From contig NZ_JAEINV010000001.1 of assembly GCF_016342705.1 (NCBI RefSeq), forward strand, positions 248,001-312,000: a stretch of DNA of 64,000 bases. Direction: 5' to 3'. This document shows positions 20,773-30,872 of the stretch, one piece after another (position 1 is the stretch's first letter; every line of letters starts with the position of its first letter). The translations under genes and the position numbers were made by a program. The notes beneath the pieces were generated by a model. That model did no database searches and was not told the DNA's origin. It worked only from the letters and a program-made list of their open reading frames with translations. The DNA comes from Lutibacter sp. Its GTDB lineage: Bacteria; Bacteroidota; Bacteroidia; Flavobacteriales; Flavobacteriaceae.

Positions 20773-22305
20773 ATGATAAATTTTAAAATTAAATTTTTAG
20801 TAAAACCATTTCAAGTACTGGTTTTATTTACAGTATTATTTTTTATATCGTGTAATGATGATAGTCCAACCGTTCAACCTATTGTTGAAGGAACCGAATT
20901 AATAGATGTTGCTTTTCTAAAAGTGAATAATCCTAGCCTTGCTAACGATATTTATTTAAACAAAGAAGGAAATACTTTTAATGGAAGAGTTTCATACAGC
21001 GCAGATATTAAAAATTTGGTGGCAACATACATTCATAATGGATTAAAAGTTGAAGTGAATAATGTGGCACAAGAAGTAGGATCTTCGATAAATGATTTTA
21101 CAAATCCAGTAACTTTTAAAGTAAAAACAACCGATGGAAGGGAACAAAGTTATAATGTTGATGTCACCTATTTTACGGGTTTACCTCTTGTTTATGTGAA
21201 TACTGTTGGAAATGTTCCAATTGATTCTAAAGATGTTGAGGTGAATGGATTTTTCGAAATAAATGGTGGGCGTAATTTTAGTCCGATGGCATCATCGGAA
21301 ATGGAAATTAGAGGAAGAGGAAATTCAACTTGGTGGTTGCACCCAAAAAAGCCATATCAAATGAAGCTGAGTGATAAAGCCGAAGTATTAGGAATGCCAA
21401 AAGATAAAAAATGGATTTTTTTAGCAGAGCATTCAGATAAAACATTGATGCGAAATAAAATTGCTTTTGAAATGGGCTATTTAAGCAAGTTAGATTGGAC
21501 GCCAAAATCTGAATATGCAGAAGTTTTTGTGAATAATCAATATTCAGGAACCTACAATATTTCACAGAAAGTTGAAGAAAGTAGCAATAGAGTAAATTTG
21601 GGTGATACTGGTTATTTATTAGAAATTGATCAGTTGGAGAGATTAGATCCTGATGATGTATATTTTAGAACAAATGATTTTTTAATAAATATAAAAGAAC
21701 CAGATTTAGAGTATAATAGTAGTGAATATAATTATGTAAAAGATTTAGTTAATGAATTTGAAACTGTTTTAAAAAGCGCAACATTTAAAGACCCTATTTC
21801 GGGGTACGCAAAATACATAGATGAAGATTGTTTTATTGATTGGTATTTAATTAGTGAAATTACTAAAAATCAAGATTCAAGAGATTTTTCAAGTATTTTT
21901 TTAAATGTTATTCCTGGTGAAAAAATAAAAATGGGGCCACTTTGGGATTTTGATTTAGCTTTTGGAAACGTAGATTATTCAGACGCTACAAACGCTTCGG
22001 GTTTTTGGGTAAAAGATCATAAATGGTTTGCACGTCTTTTTCAAGATCCAGCTTTTGTAAACAAAGTAAAGTCTCGTTTTGTTTATTTTAAAAACAATCA
22101 AAGCCTTATTTTAAATAAAATGGATTTTTATGCTAATTATTTAAAATATGCCCAAGACGAAAATGATTTAAAATGGAATGTATTAGGTAATTATGTGTGG
22201 CCAAATCCGGTAGTTTATGATACCTATCAAGAGGAAGTAAACCACTTAAAAAATTGGTACATAGAAAGAATGAATTGGTTATCAACAGCATATAATAGTC
22301 TGTAA
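20773..22305 (+). CDS. CotH-kinase-like lipoprotein with N-terminal Ig-like region
   Basis: Lipobox 'LFFISCND'; 'MEIRGRGNSTWWLHPKKPYQMKLSDK', 'LAEHSDKTLMRNKIAFEMG', 'MGPLWDFDLAFGN' are CotH signatures. Confidence 0.85.
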   Translation: MINFKIKFLVKPFQVLVLFTVLFFISCNDDSPTVQPIVEGTELIDVAFLKVNNPSLANDIYLNKEGNTFNGRVSYSADIKNLVATYIHNGLKVEVNNVAQEVGSSINDFTNPVTFKVKTTDGREQSYNVDVTYFTGLPLVYVNTVGNVPIDSKDVEVNGFFEINGGRNFSPMASSEMEIRGRGNSTWWLHPKKPYQMKLSDKAEVLGMPKDKKWIFLAEHSDKTLMRNKIAFEMGYLSKLDWTPKSEYAEVFVNNQYSGTYNISQKVEESSNRVNLGDTGYLLEIDQLERLDPDDVYFRTNDFLINIKEPDLEYNSSEYNYVKDLVNEFETVLKSATFKDPISGYAKYIDEDCFIDWYLISEITKNQDSRDFSSIFLNVIPGEKIKMGPLWDFDLAFGNVDYSDATNASGFWVKDHKWFARLFQDPAFVNKVKSRFVYFKNNQSLILNKMDFYANYLKYAQDENDLKWNVLGNYVWPNPVVYDTYQEEVNHLKNWYIERMNWLSTAYNSL

Positions 22306-22330
22306 ATTAATATAGTAAAATAAATATAAA

Positions 22331-24166
22331 ATGTTTAAAATTAATAGAATAGCACTTTTTTTAATAGGTGTTTTTTCAGCATTTTTTCAATTAAATGCAC
22401 AAGAAAATTTAATTGTAAATACATATAATAGAACGGTTAAAAGTTTAAATGGACAATGGAATTATATTGTTGATCCTTATGAAAACGGTTTTTATAATTA
22501 CAGGTATGAACCTTTTGAAAATCAAGAAAACCCTGCAAGTGGTGCTTTTTTTATCAATTCTAAACCAAAAGATAAATCTGATTTAATTGAGTATGATTTT
22601 GATTTATCGGATGTAATTGAAGTGCCAAGTGATTGGAATACACAAAAAGAAAATTTATACTATTATGAAGGTACAGTATGGTATAAAAAATCGTTTGATT
22701 ATGTAAAAACCAATAAAGAGAATCGTGTTTTTGTATATTTTGAAGCAGTTAATTATGAAGCAGATGTTTATTTCAACGGAAAAAAATTAGGAAAACATAT
22801 TGGAGGTTTTACACCTTTTAATTTTGAAGTAACCAAACTTTTAAAAGAAAACGACAACTTTCTAATTGTTAAAGTTGATAACAAACGTAAAAAAGAAGGT
22901 GTTCCAACCTTAAATACAGATTGGTTTAATTATGGTGGAATTACAAGAGATGTTAAACTTATTGAAACTTCTGCAAACTTTATTCAAGATTATTTTATTC
23001 AGTTAAATCCCGAAAATAATCAGCAAATAAAAGGGTTTGTGCAGCTAAACGGAACAACTATTGCTGATAAAGAAATTCAGGTTACCATTCCTGAACTTAA
23101 AATTAAAACGAAGGTTGTAACCAATAATAAAGGAATGGCAACCATTGAGTTAAATTCAAAAAAAATAAACTATTGGTCAACTAAAAATCCTTATTTGTAT
23201 GATGTTATTTTAAAATTAGGTGATGAAGATTTAATAGATCAAATAGGTTTTAGAACCATAAAAACAAAAGGACAAGAAATTTTGCTTAACAATTCAAAAA
23301 TATTTTTAAAAGGAATTTCTATTCATGAAGAAAGCCCTATAAAAGGAGGAAGAGGTTCAAGCATAGAAGATGCGCAGCAATTATTAAATTGGGCTAAAGA
23401 ATTGGGCTGTAATTATGTACGTTTGGCTCATTATCCACATAATGAACATATGGTTAGATTGGCAGATAAAATGGGAATGTTGGTTTGGGAAGAAAATCCT
23501 GTTTATTGGACCATAGCTTGGGATAATAAAGAAACGTATAAAAATGCCGAAAATCAATTAACAGAAGTTATCAATAGAGATAAAAACAGAGCGTCTGTAA
23601 TTATTTGGTCAATGGCAAATGAAACGCCAACTAGTGAGCCTCGAAATGTTTTTCTTTCCAATTTAGCAGCGCATACAAAAGCATTAGATCCAACCAGATT
23701 AATTAGTGCAGCTTTAGAGCAATCAGATTATCAGGGTGATTCTTCCGTTAGAACAATTCACGATTCGTTTGCAGATGTAGTAGACGTGTTAAGTTTCAAT
23801 CAGTATGTTGGCTGGTATGATGGTTTACCTGAAAAATGCGGACAAATTAGCTGGAAAATAACACAAAATAAGCCAGTTTTAATTTCGGAATTTGGTGCAG
23901 GTGCAAAAATAGGTTTACACGGCGATAAATTAACGCGTTGGACAGAAGAATTCCAAGAAGATGTATACGTGCAAACTTTAAAAATGTTGGAAGGAATTGA
24001 GCAATTACAAGGTTTTTCACCTTGGATTTTAGTTGATTTTAGATCTCCAAGAAGAGTATTGCCAAAAATTCAAGATGGGTATAACAGAAAAGGCTTAATA
24101 TCTGAAGATGGACAAAAGAAAAAAGCTTTTTATGTGTTGAAAAACTTTTATGATTCCAAAAATTAA
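22331..24166 (+). CDS. GH2 family hydrolase (beta-glucuronidase/beta-galactosidase-like)
   Basis: Signal peptide; jelly-roll N-domain 'WYKKSFDY..YFNGKKLGKHIGGFTPF', 'GISIHEESPIKGGR', 'IWSMANETPTSE', 'ISEFGAGAK'. Confidence 0.9.
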   Translation: MFKINRIALFLIGVFSAFFQLNAQENLIVNTYNRTVKSLNGQWNYIVDPYENGFYNYRYEPFENQENPASGAFFINSKPKDKSDLIEYDFDLSDVIEVPSDWNTQKENLYYYEGTVWYKKSFDYVKTNKENRVFVYFEAVNYEADVYFNGKKLGKHIGGFTPFNFEVTKLLKENDNFLIVKVDNKRKKEGVPTLNTDWFNYGGITRDVKLIETSANFIQDYFIQLNPENNQQIKGFVQLNGTTIADKEIQVTIPELKIKTKVVTNNKGMATIELNSKKINYWSTKNPYLYDVILKLGDEDLIDQIGFRTIKTKGQEILLNNSKIFLKGISIHEESPIKGGRGSSIEDAQQLLNWAKELGCNYVRLAHYPHNEHMVRLADKMGMLVWEENPVYWTIAWDNKETYKNAENQLTEVINRDKNRASVIIWSMANETPTSEPRNVFLSNLAAHTKALDPTRLISAALEQSDYQGDSSVRTIHDSFADVVDVLSFNQYVGWYDGLPEKCGQISWKITQNKPVLISEFGAGAKIGLHGDKLTRWTEEFQEDVYVQTLKMLEGIEQLQGFSPWILVDFRSPRRVLPKIQDGYNRKGLISEDGQKKKAFYVLKNFYDSKN

Positions 24167-24182
24167 AAGACTTTAAATAAAA

Positions 24183-24314
24183 AAAGAGGTTAATTAAAAA
24201 ATGAATCGTCATTCTGATCTTGTTTCAGAATCTTACCAAAATTAATATTAATTAATATGAGAACCTGAAATAAGTTCAGGTTGACGTAATTTTCACTTTT
24301 TAATTAACCTCTTT
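24183..24314. terminator. 18-bp perfect inverted repeat (24183-24200 / 24297-24314) between convergent genes, probable bidirectional terminator
   Basis: aaagaggttaattaaaaa ... tttttaattaacctcttt with a 96-nt interior. Confidence 0.55.
24207..24286 (-). repeat. REP/BIME-like 80-bp element, copy 1 (reverse orientation)
   Basis: cgtcattctgatcttgtttcagaatc...gaacctgaaataagttcaggttgacg; reverse complement aligns without gaps to 29590-29669. Confidence 0.8.
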
Positions 24315-24318
24315 AAAA

Positions 24319-25323
24319 TTATCTATTAAATCTACCAGAAATATTTCCGTCTAAAATACCAATAACTTCATCTACTGAGGAGAAATTCACATCACCTTCA
24401 TAGGTGTGTTTTAAAGCACTCGAAGCACTTGCAAACTCCATAGATTTGTAATCGTCAAAATGTTGCAAGCCATATATTAAACCAGCAGCAAAAGCATCAC
24501 CCGTACCAATTCTTTCAATAATATGTGTAATATCTAAATCTTGTGTTTCTCTAAATTCTTTACCATTCCACATTCTGGCTCTAATTTTATTCCATGAGGA
24601 GTTTACGGCAGTTCTAATTTTATCAAAAACTTTTTCAATAGAAGGAAATTTAAGCATTAATTGTTTACTCGCTTCAATAAAATCCTCTTCAGAATAGCTG
24701 AAATTTGTATCTAAAACTTCGTTAATTTCATTAACGCCACCAATAAAAATAGTTGAATAATTTAATAAATCTGAAAGTACATCTTTGGGGTTTTCACCGT
24801 ATTGCCATAATCCTTTTCTATAAGTTGGGTCTGCAGAAACGGTCATTCCTTTTTTACGTGCTAAAATTAAACCTTCTTTTAAAGTTTCATAACCTCCTTT
24901 GCAAAGTGCAGGAGTAATTCCAGTCCAATGAAACCATTTACCACCTTCTAAACTTGTTTCCCAATGAACCATTGATGGTTGAATTTCAGAAAAAGAGGAG
25001 TGAGATCGGTTATAAGAAATGGTGCTCGGTCGCATAACAGCTCCTACTTCCAAAAAATAGACACCTAAAGGACGTTTAGATCTAACAATGGCAGAAGTAT
25101 CAACACCAAATTTTCTAAGATAAGAAATGGCAGTATCTCCAACAAAATCATTAGAAATACAGCTAATATGTTTTACGTCACCACCAAAGTTTGCTATTGA
25201 AATACCAACATTTACCTCAGTACCTCCAAAATAGAATTCAAGCAAGTTGGCTTGAATGAATTTTTTGTTTCCTTGGGGAGATAAACGCATTAATACTTCT
25301 CCAAAAGTTATAATCTGGCTCAT
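24319..25323 (-). CDS. PfkB-family sugar kinase, 2-keto-3-deoxygluconate kinase-like
   Basis: 'ITFGEVLMRLSPQGN', 'FGGTEVNVGISIANFGG', C-terminal 'GTGDAFAAGLIYGL'. Confidence 0.85.
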   Translation of the reverse strand: MSQIITFGEVLMRLSPQGNKKFIQANLLEFYFGGTEVNVGISIANFGGDVKHISCISNDFVGDTAISYLRKFGVDTSAIVRSKRPLGVYFLEVGAVMRPSTISYNRSHSSFSEIQPSMVHWETSLEGGKWFHWTGITPALCKGGYETLKEGLILARKKGMTVSADPTYRKGLWQYGENPKDVLSDLLNYSTIFIGGVNEINEVLDTNFSYSEEDFIEASKQLMLKFPSIEKVFDKIRTAVNSSWNKIRARMWNGKEFRETQDLDITHIIERIGTGDAFAAGLIYGLQHFDDYKSMEFASASSALKHTYEGDVNFSSVDEVIGILDGNISGRFNR

Positions 25324-25878
25324 AATATTTTATTTGAATGGCTAAAATTAAAAAAATGAAGTTGTAATTCAAGAACATTTATCATAGAATTCACGAATAC
25401 GTAGAAAATGTTATTTTTTTAGTGCAAATATTAAATGAAACATAAGTGTTTTTTTTTGAATATCGTAGTAGTTTCATAAATTAAAAAGACACATTTTATG
25501 GTAAAAACTTCTAGTTTTAAAGCTAAATTTTAATCTTTTATATTTTTACAGAAATAAATCATTACTATCAAAAAACTAGTAAAAGTGATTTTTTTTTAAA
25601 GTGTATTCAATTCTTAATGTGTATTAAGGTCAAAATATATTAAATAAGCAATTTGGAAAAAAATTAAAAGAGCGACTTAAAAGTAGGGATTTTAAAATAT
25701 AATAAATGTAAAAAACATGTTAGGCGGGTTGTAATAGTATTTAGTAAAATTTAAAAGCTATTAAAAGTAGTTTTGGGTATCGTATAAATTAATTATTCCT
25801 AGTTGGTTTTCTAAGGCTTTTTTTAATTTTGCAACGTTTTAAATTTAATTAAAAAGTAAATACAATAAAAAAAGATAA

Positions 25879-27273
25879 ATGAGCACAACATTATTTGACA
25901 AAGTATGGGATTCACACGTGGTTCGTAAAATTAAAGACGGACCAGATGTGTTGTTTATTGATAGACATTTAATACATGAAGTTACAAGTCCGGTTGCTTT
26001 TTTAGGATTAAAAAGCAGAAAAAATGCTGTTTTATTTTCAGAAAGAACGTTCGCGACAGCCGATCATAATACACCAACCATTAATCAACATTTACCTGTT
26101 GAAGATCCTTTATCTGCAAATCAGTTAAAAGCTTTAGAAGAAAATTCAGCCGAATGGGGAATTTCTCACTGGGGATTAGGTCATCAACAAAATGGTATTG
26201 TGCACGTTGTAGGTCCGGAATATGGAATTACTTTGCCTGGCGCAACTATTGTATGTGGAGATTCACATACATCTACGCACGGAGCTTTTGGAGCTATTGC
26301 TTTTGGTATTGGTACTTCAGAAGTAGAAATGGTACTTTCATCGCAATGTATTATGCAGCCAAAACCTAAAAAAATGCGTATCAACGTAAATGGAACATTA
26401 GGATTTGGAGTAACACCAAAAGATGTCGCTTTATTTATTATTTCAAAATTAACAACTTCAGGAGCAACAGGTTATTTTGTTGAATATGCAGGTGATGTTT
26501 TTAGAAATATGACCATGGAAGGTCGTATGACCGTTTGTAATTTAAGTATTGAAATGGGTGCGCGTGGTGGACTTATAGCTCCAGATGAGAAAACATTTGA
26601 ATATGTAAAAGGAAGACAATTTGCGCCAAAAGGAGCTGATTGGAATACTGCAATGGATTATTGGAAAACCCTATCTACGGATGAGGATGCTACTTTTGAT
26701 AAAGAGTTAACATTTAGTGCAAGTGAAATTGAACCGATGATTACTTATGGAACAAATCCAGGTATGGGAACAGGAATTTCACAAAATATTCCAAAAGCTG
26801 AAGATGTTGAAGGTGGCGTTGCAACGTATAAAAAATCATTAGATTATATGGGCTTTGCAGAAGGTGAAACTATGATTGGAAAACCGGTTGATTATGTTTT
26901 TATTGGAAGTTGTACAAATGGTAGAATTGAAGATTTTAGAGCATTTGCATCTATTGTAAAAGGTAGAAAAAAAGCGAATAATATTACTGCTTGGTTAGTG
27001 CCAGGTTCTCATATTGTTGAGGCAAAAATAAAAGAAGAAGGTTTATTAGACATATTCCACGAAGCTGGATTTGTATTACGTGAGCCAGGTTGTTCAGCTT
27101 GTTTAGCAATGAATGATGATAAAGTTCCTGCAGGAAAAGTAGCGGTAAGTACATCAAACAGAAACTTTGAAGGTCGCCAAGGTCCAGGGTCTAGAACGCT
27201 ATTAGCAAGTCCGTTAGTTGCTGCAGCAACAGCTGTAACAGGTGTTGTAACGGATCCTAGAACGCTTTTATAA
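25879..27273 (+). CDS. leuC: 3-isopropylmalate dehydratase large subunit
   Basis: '[13 protein letters not shown]', '[14 protein letters not shown]', '[14 protein letters not shown]', '[11 protein letters not shown]'. Confidence 0.97.
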   Translation: MSTTLFDKVWDSHVVRKIKDGPDVLFIDRHLIHEVTSPVAFLGLKSRKNAVLFSERTFATADHNTPTINQHLPVEDPLSANQLKALEENSAEWGISHWGLGHQQNGIVHVVGPEYGITLPGATIVCGDSHTSTHGAFGAIAFGIGTSEVEMVLSSQCIMQPKPKKMRINVNGTLGFGVTPKDVALFIISKLTTSGATGYFVEYAGDVFRNMTMEGRMTVCNLSIEMGARGGLIAPDEKTFEYVKGRQFAPKGADWNTAMDYWKTLSTDEDATFDKELTFSASEIEPMITYGTNPGMGTGISQNIPKAEDVEGGVATYKKSLDYMGFAEGETMIGKPVDYVFIGSCTNGRIEDFRAFASIVKGRKKANNITAWLVPGSHIVEAKIKEEGLLDIFHEAGFVLREPGCSACLAMNDDKVPAGKVAVSTSNRNFEGRQGPGSRTLLASPLVAAATAVTGVVTDPRTLL

Positions 27274-27350
27274 TTAAAAATTAATAATTAAAAATTAGGT
27301 TGTAGGTTTTTTGAACCAAATACAAATAACCAACAACCAACAACAATATT

Positions 27351-27947
27351 ATGGCTTACGATAAATTTGAAATATTAAAAAGTACAGCGGTACCATTACC
27401 AATTGAAAATGTGGATACTGATCAAATTATTCCTGCTCGTTTCTTAAAAGCAACAGAGCGTACAGGATTTGGAGATAATCTTTTTAGAGATTGGAGATAC
27501 AATTCAGACAATACACCAAAAGAACAGTTTGTCTTTAACAATCCAATTTACAAAGGGAAAATATTAGTTGGAGGAAGAAATTTTGGTTCTGGTTCATCTA
27601 GGGAACACGCAGCTTGGGCGGTTTATGACTATGGATTTAGATGTGTGGTTTCTAGCTTTTTTGCAGATATTTTTAGAGGAAATTGTTTAAATATTGGAGT
27701 ACTTCCAGTACAGGTAAGTGCGGAATTTTTAGATAAAATCTTTAAAGCTATTGAATCAAATCCAGAAACGGAATTAGAAATTGATTTACCAAAACAAACC
27801 ATTACTATTTTGGCAAGTGGAGAACAAGAATCATTTGAAATTAATAGTTATAAAAAAGACAATATGATTAATGGTTTTGATGATATTGATTACTTAACTA
27901 AAATGAAAAACGAAATAACGTCTTTTGCTGAAACAAGACCGTTTTAA
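27351..27947 (+). CDS. leuD: 3-isopropylmalate dehydratase small subunit
   Basis: 'NVDTDQIIPARFLK', 'GRNFGSGSSREHAAWA'. Confidence 0.97.
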   Translation: MAYDKFEILKSTAVPLPIENVDTDQIIPARFLKATERTGFGDNLFRDWRYNSDNTPKEQFVFNNPIYKGKILVGGRNFGSGSSREHAAWAVYDYGFRCVVSSFFADIFRGNCLNIGVLPVQVSAEFLDKIFKAIESNPETELEIDLPKQTITILASGEQESFEINSYKKDNMINGFDDIDYLTKMKNEITSFAETRPF

Positions 27948-27977
27948 TTAATTTTGAATGTACAAACATAAAATTTA

Positions 27978-28010
27978 AAAAAGCGTTTCGAAATTAAAGA
28001 AACGCTTTTT
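27978..28010 (+). terminator. Rho-independent-type hairpin between leuD and leuA
   Basis: aaaaagcgtttc-gaaattaaa-gaaacgcttttt. Confidence 0.8.
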
Positions 28011-28040
28011 CATCTTAAATTTTACCCAATAACTGTTTAA

Positions 28041-29558
28041 ATGGAAAAAAGAAAAATAGAAATAATGGATACCACACTTCGTGATGGTGAACAAACCTCA
28101 GGAGTCTCTTTTTCTTCTGCTGAAAAATTAACAATTGCAAAATTATTGATAGAAGAATTGCATATTGATAGGATTGAGGTTGCTTCTGCAAGAGTTTCAG
28201 AAGGAGAATTTCAAGCAGTTAAAAACATCACAGATTGGGCTTCAAAAAACGGATATATTGATAGAATTGAAATGTTAACTTTTGTGGATGGAGGACAATC
28301 TATTCAATGGATGAAAGATGCAGGAGCAAAGGTTCAGAATTTATTAACCAAAGGTTCTTTAAATCATTTAACACATCAACTTAAAAAAACTCCTGAACAA
28401 CATTTTGCTGAAATAAAGGAGGTCATAGATTTAGCGCAAAAAGAAGGAATTACAACCAATGTATATTTAGAAGATTGGAGTAATGGAATGCGAAATTCTC
28501 CTGATTATGTATTTCAATTTTTAGACTTTTTAGCCACTCAACAGGTTGCAAGAATTTTATTGCCAGATACTTTAGGCGTTTTAACTCCTGCTGAAACCAA
28601 AGAGTTTTTCTCAAAAACAACCACAAAATACCCAACTATTCATTTTGATTTTCACGCACATAATGATTACGATTTAAGTGTTGCAAACGTCATGGAATCT
28701 TTATATGCAGGGGCTAATGGAGTTCATTTAACGGTAAATGGAATGGGTGAACGCGCGGGTAATGCACCATTAGCAAGTGTTGTGGCTGTCATCAACGATT
28801 TCTTTAAAAATGAAATTGAAGTGTCCGTAAAAGAAACGTCCTTATATTCAGTAAGTAAGTTAATTGAAACATTTTCTGGTGTTAGAATTCCTTCAAACAA
28901 ACCAATTGTTGGAGATAATGTTTTTACGCAAACTGCTGGTATTCATGCAGATGGTGATAATAAAAACAATTTATATTTTAATGATTTAATGCCTGAACGT
29001 TTTGGTAGAAAACGTAAATATGCCTTAGGGAAAACTTCAGGAAAAGCAAATATTGAAAAAAATCTTCAAGAGTTAGGATTGACTTTAAATAATGAAGATT
29101 TAAAGAAAGTTACACAACGTATTATTGAGTTGGGTGATAAAAAAGAATTGGTTACAAAAGAGGATTTACCTTACATTATTTCGGATGTATTAAACAGTAA
29201 TTTGTATCAGGAACGTATAACTATTGAGTCGTATGTACTTACCCATTCAAAAGGATTAAAACCTTCAACAACTGTTTTGGTAAAAATTGATGGTGACTTA
29301 TATGAAGAACATGCGCAAGGCGATGGACAGTTTGATGCTTTTATGAATGCCTTAAAAAAATTGTATAAAAAGAAAAAAATGGTATTGCCAAAGTTAGTAG
29401 ATTATGCGGTTAGAATTCCTCCAGGAAGTACATCAGATGCATTATGCGAAACTATTATTACTTGGGAAAACGACAATAAAAGATTTATAACAAGAGGATT
29501 AGATTCAGATCAAACGGTATCTGCAATTAAAGCCACACAAAGAATGTTAAATATTTAA
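28041..29558 (+). CDS. leuA: 2-isopropylmalate synthase (LeuA-family)
   Basis: 'DTTLRDGEQTSGVSF', 'HAHNDYDLSVANV', 'VNGMGERAGNAPLASV', C-terminal regulatory-type domain. Confidence 0.9.
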   Translation: MEKRKIEIMDTTLRDGEQTSGVSFSSAEKLTIAKLLIEELHIDRIEVASARVSEGEFQAVKNITDWASKNGYIDRIEMLTFVDGGQSIQWMKDAGAKVQNLLTKGSLNHLTHQLKKTPEQHFAEIKEVIDLAQKEGITTNVYLEDWSNGMRNSPDYVFQFLDFLATQQVARILLPDTLGVLTPAETKEFFSKTTTKYPTIHFDFHAHNDYDLSVANVMESLYAGANGVHLTVNGMGERAGNAPLASVVAVINDFFKNEIEVSVKETSLYSVSKLIETFSGVRIPSNKPIVGDNVFTQTAGIHADGDNKNNLYFNDLMPERFGRKRKYALGKTSGKANIEKNLQELGLTLNNEDLKKVTQRIIELGDKKELVTKEDLPYIISDVLNSNLYQERITIESYVLTHSKGLKPSTTVLVKIDGDLYEEHAQGDGQFDAFMNALKKLYKKKKMVLPKLVDYAVRIPPGSTSDALCETIITWENDNKRFITRGLDSDQTVSAIKATQRMLNI

Positions 29559-29589
29559 ATAGAATTAAAAGTGATTTAAAATATACGTT

Positions 29590-29669
29590 CGTCAACCTGA
29601 ACTTGTTTCAGGTTCCTATTAATAGTAGATATATTTCTAGAGAGATTCTGCAACAAGTTCAGAATGACG
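29590..29669 (+). repeat. REP/BIME-like 80-bp element, copy 2
   Basis: cgtcaacctgaacttgtttcaggttc...gattctgcaacaagttcagaatgacg: two hairpins inside a cgtca/tgacg outer inverted repeat. Confidence 0.8.
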
Positions 29670-29734
29670 TTTCAAATTTTAAATACAAGTACATAATAAA
29701 TTAAAGATTATACAATTAAACAATAATTAGAAAG

Positions 29735-30790
29735 ATGAAATTGAATATTGCACTTTTAGCAGGAGACGGAATAGGTCCTGAAGTAATTGATCAAGCGGTA
29801 AAAGTTTGTGATGCCATTGCTATAAAATTTAACCATGAAATTAATTGGAAACCAGCTTTAACGGGTGCAGCAGCTATTGATGCTTGCGGAGAACCATACC
29901 CAGATGAAACACATGAAATATGTGTAAATTCAGATGCTGTATTGTTTGGAGCTATTGGTCATCCCAAATATGATAATGATCCTTCAGCAAAAGTTCGTCC
30001 AGAGCAAGGATTGTTAAAAATGCGTAAAAAATTGGGCTTATTTGCTAATGTTCGTCCAACGTTTACATTTCCATCATTATTAGATAAATCACCTTTAAAA
30101 AGAGAACGTATTGAAGGAACTGACTTAGTTTTCTTACGTGAATTAACCGGAGGAATTTATTTTGGCGAAAAAGGGAGAAGAGATGGTGGAGAAACTGCTT
30201 TTGATAATTGTGTTTACACAAGGGCTGAGGTACAACGTTTGGCTAAAAAAGGGTTTGAACTAGCAATGACGCGTTCAAAAAAATTATGTTGTGTAGATAA
30301 GGCAAATGTGTTAGAAACTTCGCGTTTATGGAGAGAAACTGTACAAGCAATGGAAGAAGAGTATCCAGAAGTAACAGTTTCTTATGAATTTGTAGATGCA
30401 GTGGCTATGCGTTTAGTGCAATGGCCAAATAGTTATGACGTGTTAATTACGGAAAACTTATTTGGAGATATTTTAACGGATGAGGCATCTGTAATTTCAG
30501 GTTCAATGGGATTAATGCCTTCAGCATCTTTAGGTTCCAACATAGGTTTATTTGAACCAATTCATGGTTCATATCCACAAGCTACAGGATTAAATATAGC
30601 AAACCCAATGGCTACAGTTTTATCTGCGGCTATGATGTTTGAAAATTTTAATTTATTAGAAGAAGGTAAAGCAATTAGAGCCGTTGTAAACAAAGCTTTA
30701 AACGAAGGAATTGTGACAGAAGATTTATCTGAAAAAGGTAAGGCTTACGGAACGAAAGAAGTTGGAGATTGGTTAGCTAAAAACATTTAG
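29735..30790 (+). CDS. leuB: 3-isopropylmalate dehydrogenase
   Basis: 'LAGDGIGPEVIDQAVKV', 'LRELTGGIYFGEKGRR', 'LFGDILTDEASVISGSMGLMPSAS'. Confidence 0.97.
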   Translation: MKLNIALLAGDGIGPEVIDQAVKVCDAIAIKFNHEINWKPALTGAAAIDACGEPYPDETHEICVNSDAVLFGAIGHPKYDNDPSAKVRPEQGLLKMRKKLGLFANVRPTFTFPSLLDKSPLKRERIEGTDLVFLRELTGGIYFGEKGRRDGGETAFDNCVYTRAEVQRLAKKGFELAMTRSKKLCCVDKANVLETSRLWRETVQAMEEEYPEVTVSYEFVDAVAMRLVQWPNSYDVLITENLFGDILTDEASVISGSMGLMPSASLGSNIGLFEPIHGSYPQATGLNIANPMATVLSAAMMFENFNLLEEGKAIRAVVNKALNEGIVTEDLSEKGKAYGTKEVGDWLAKNI

Positions 30791-30807
30791 AATTATATGT
30801 AGATTAT

Positions 30808-30842
30808 AAAAAAAGCGAGTTTAAAATAAACTCGCTTTTTTT
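30808..30842 (+). terminator. Terminator downstream of leuB
   Basis: aaaaaagcgagttta-aaa-taaactcgcttttttt. Confidence 0.85.
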
Positions 30843-30872
30843 ATTTACTATATTGAAACTAATTCATTAAAA

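Noticed and set aside
26154-26369. Overlapping ORFs within leuC (plus and minus)
   Set aside because: Out-of-frame translations of a strongly conserved enzyme gene.
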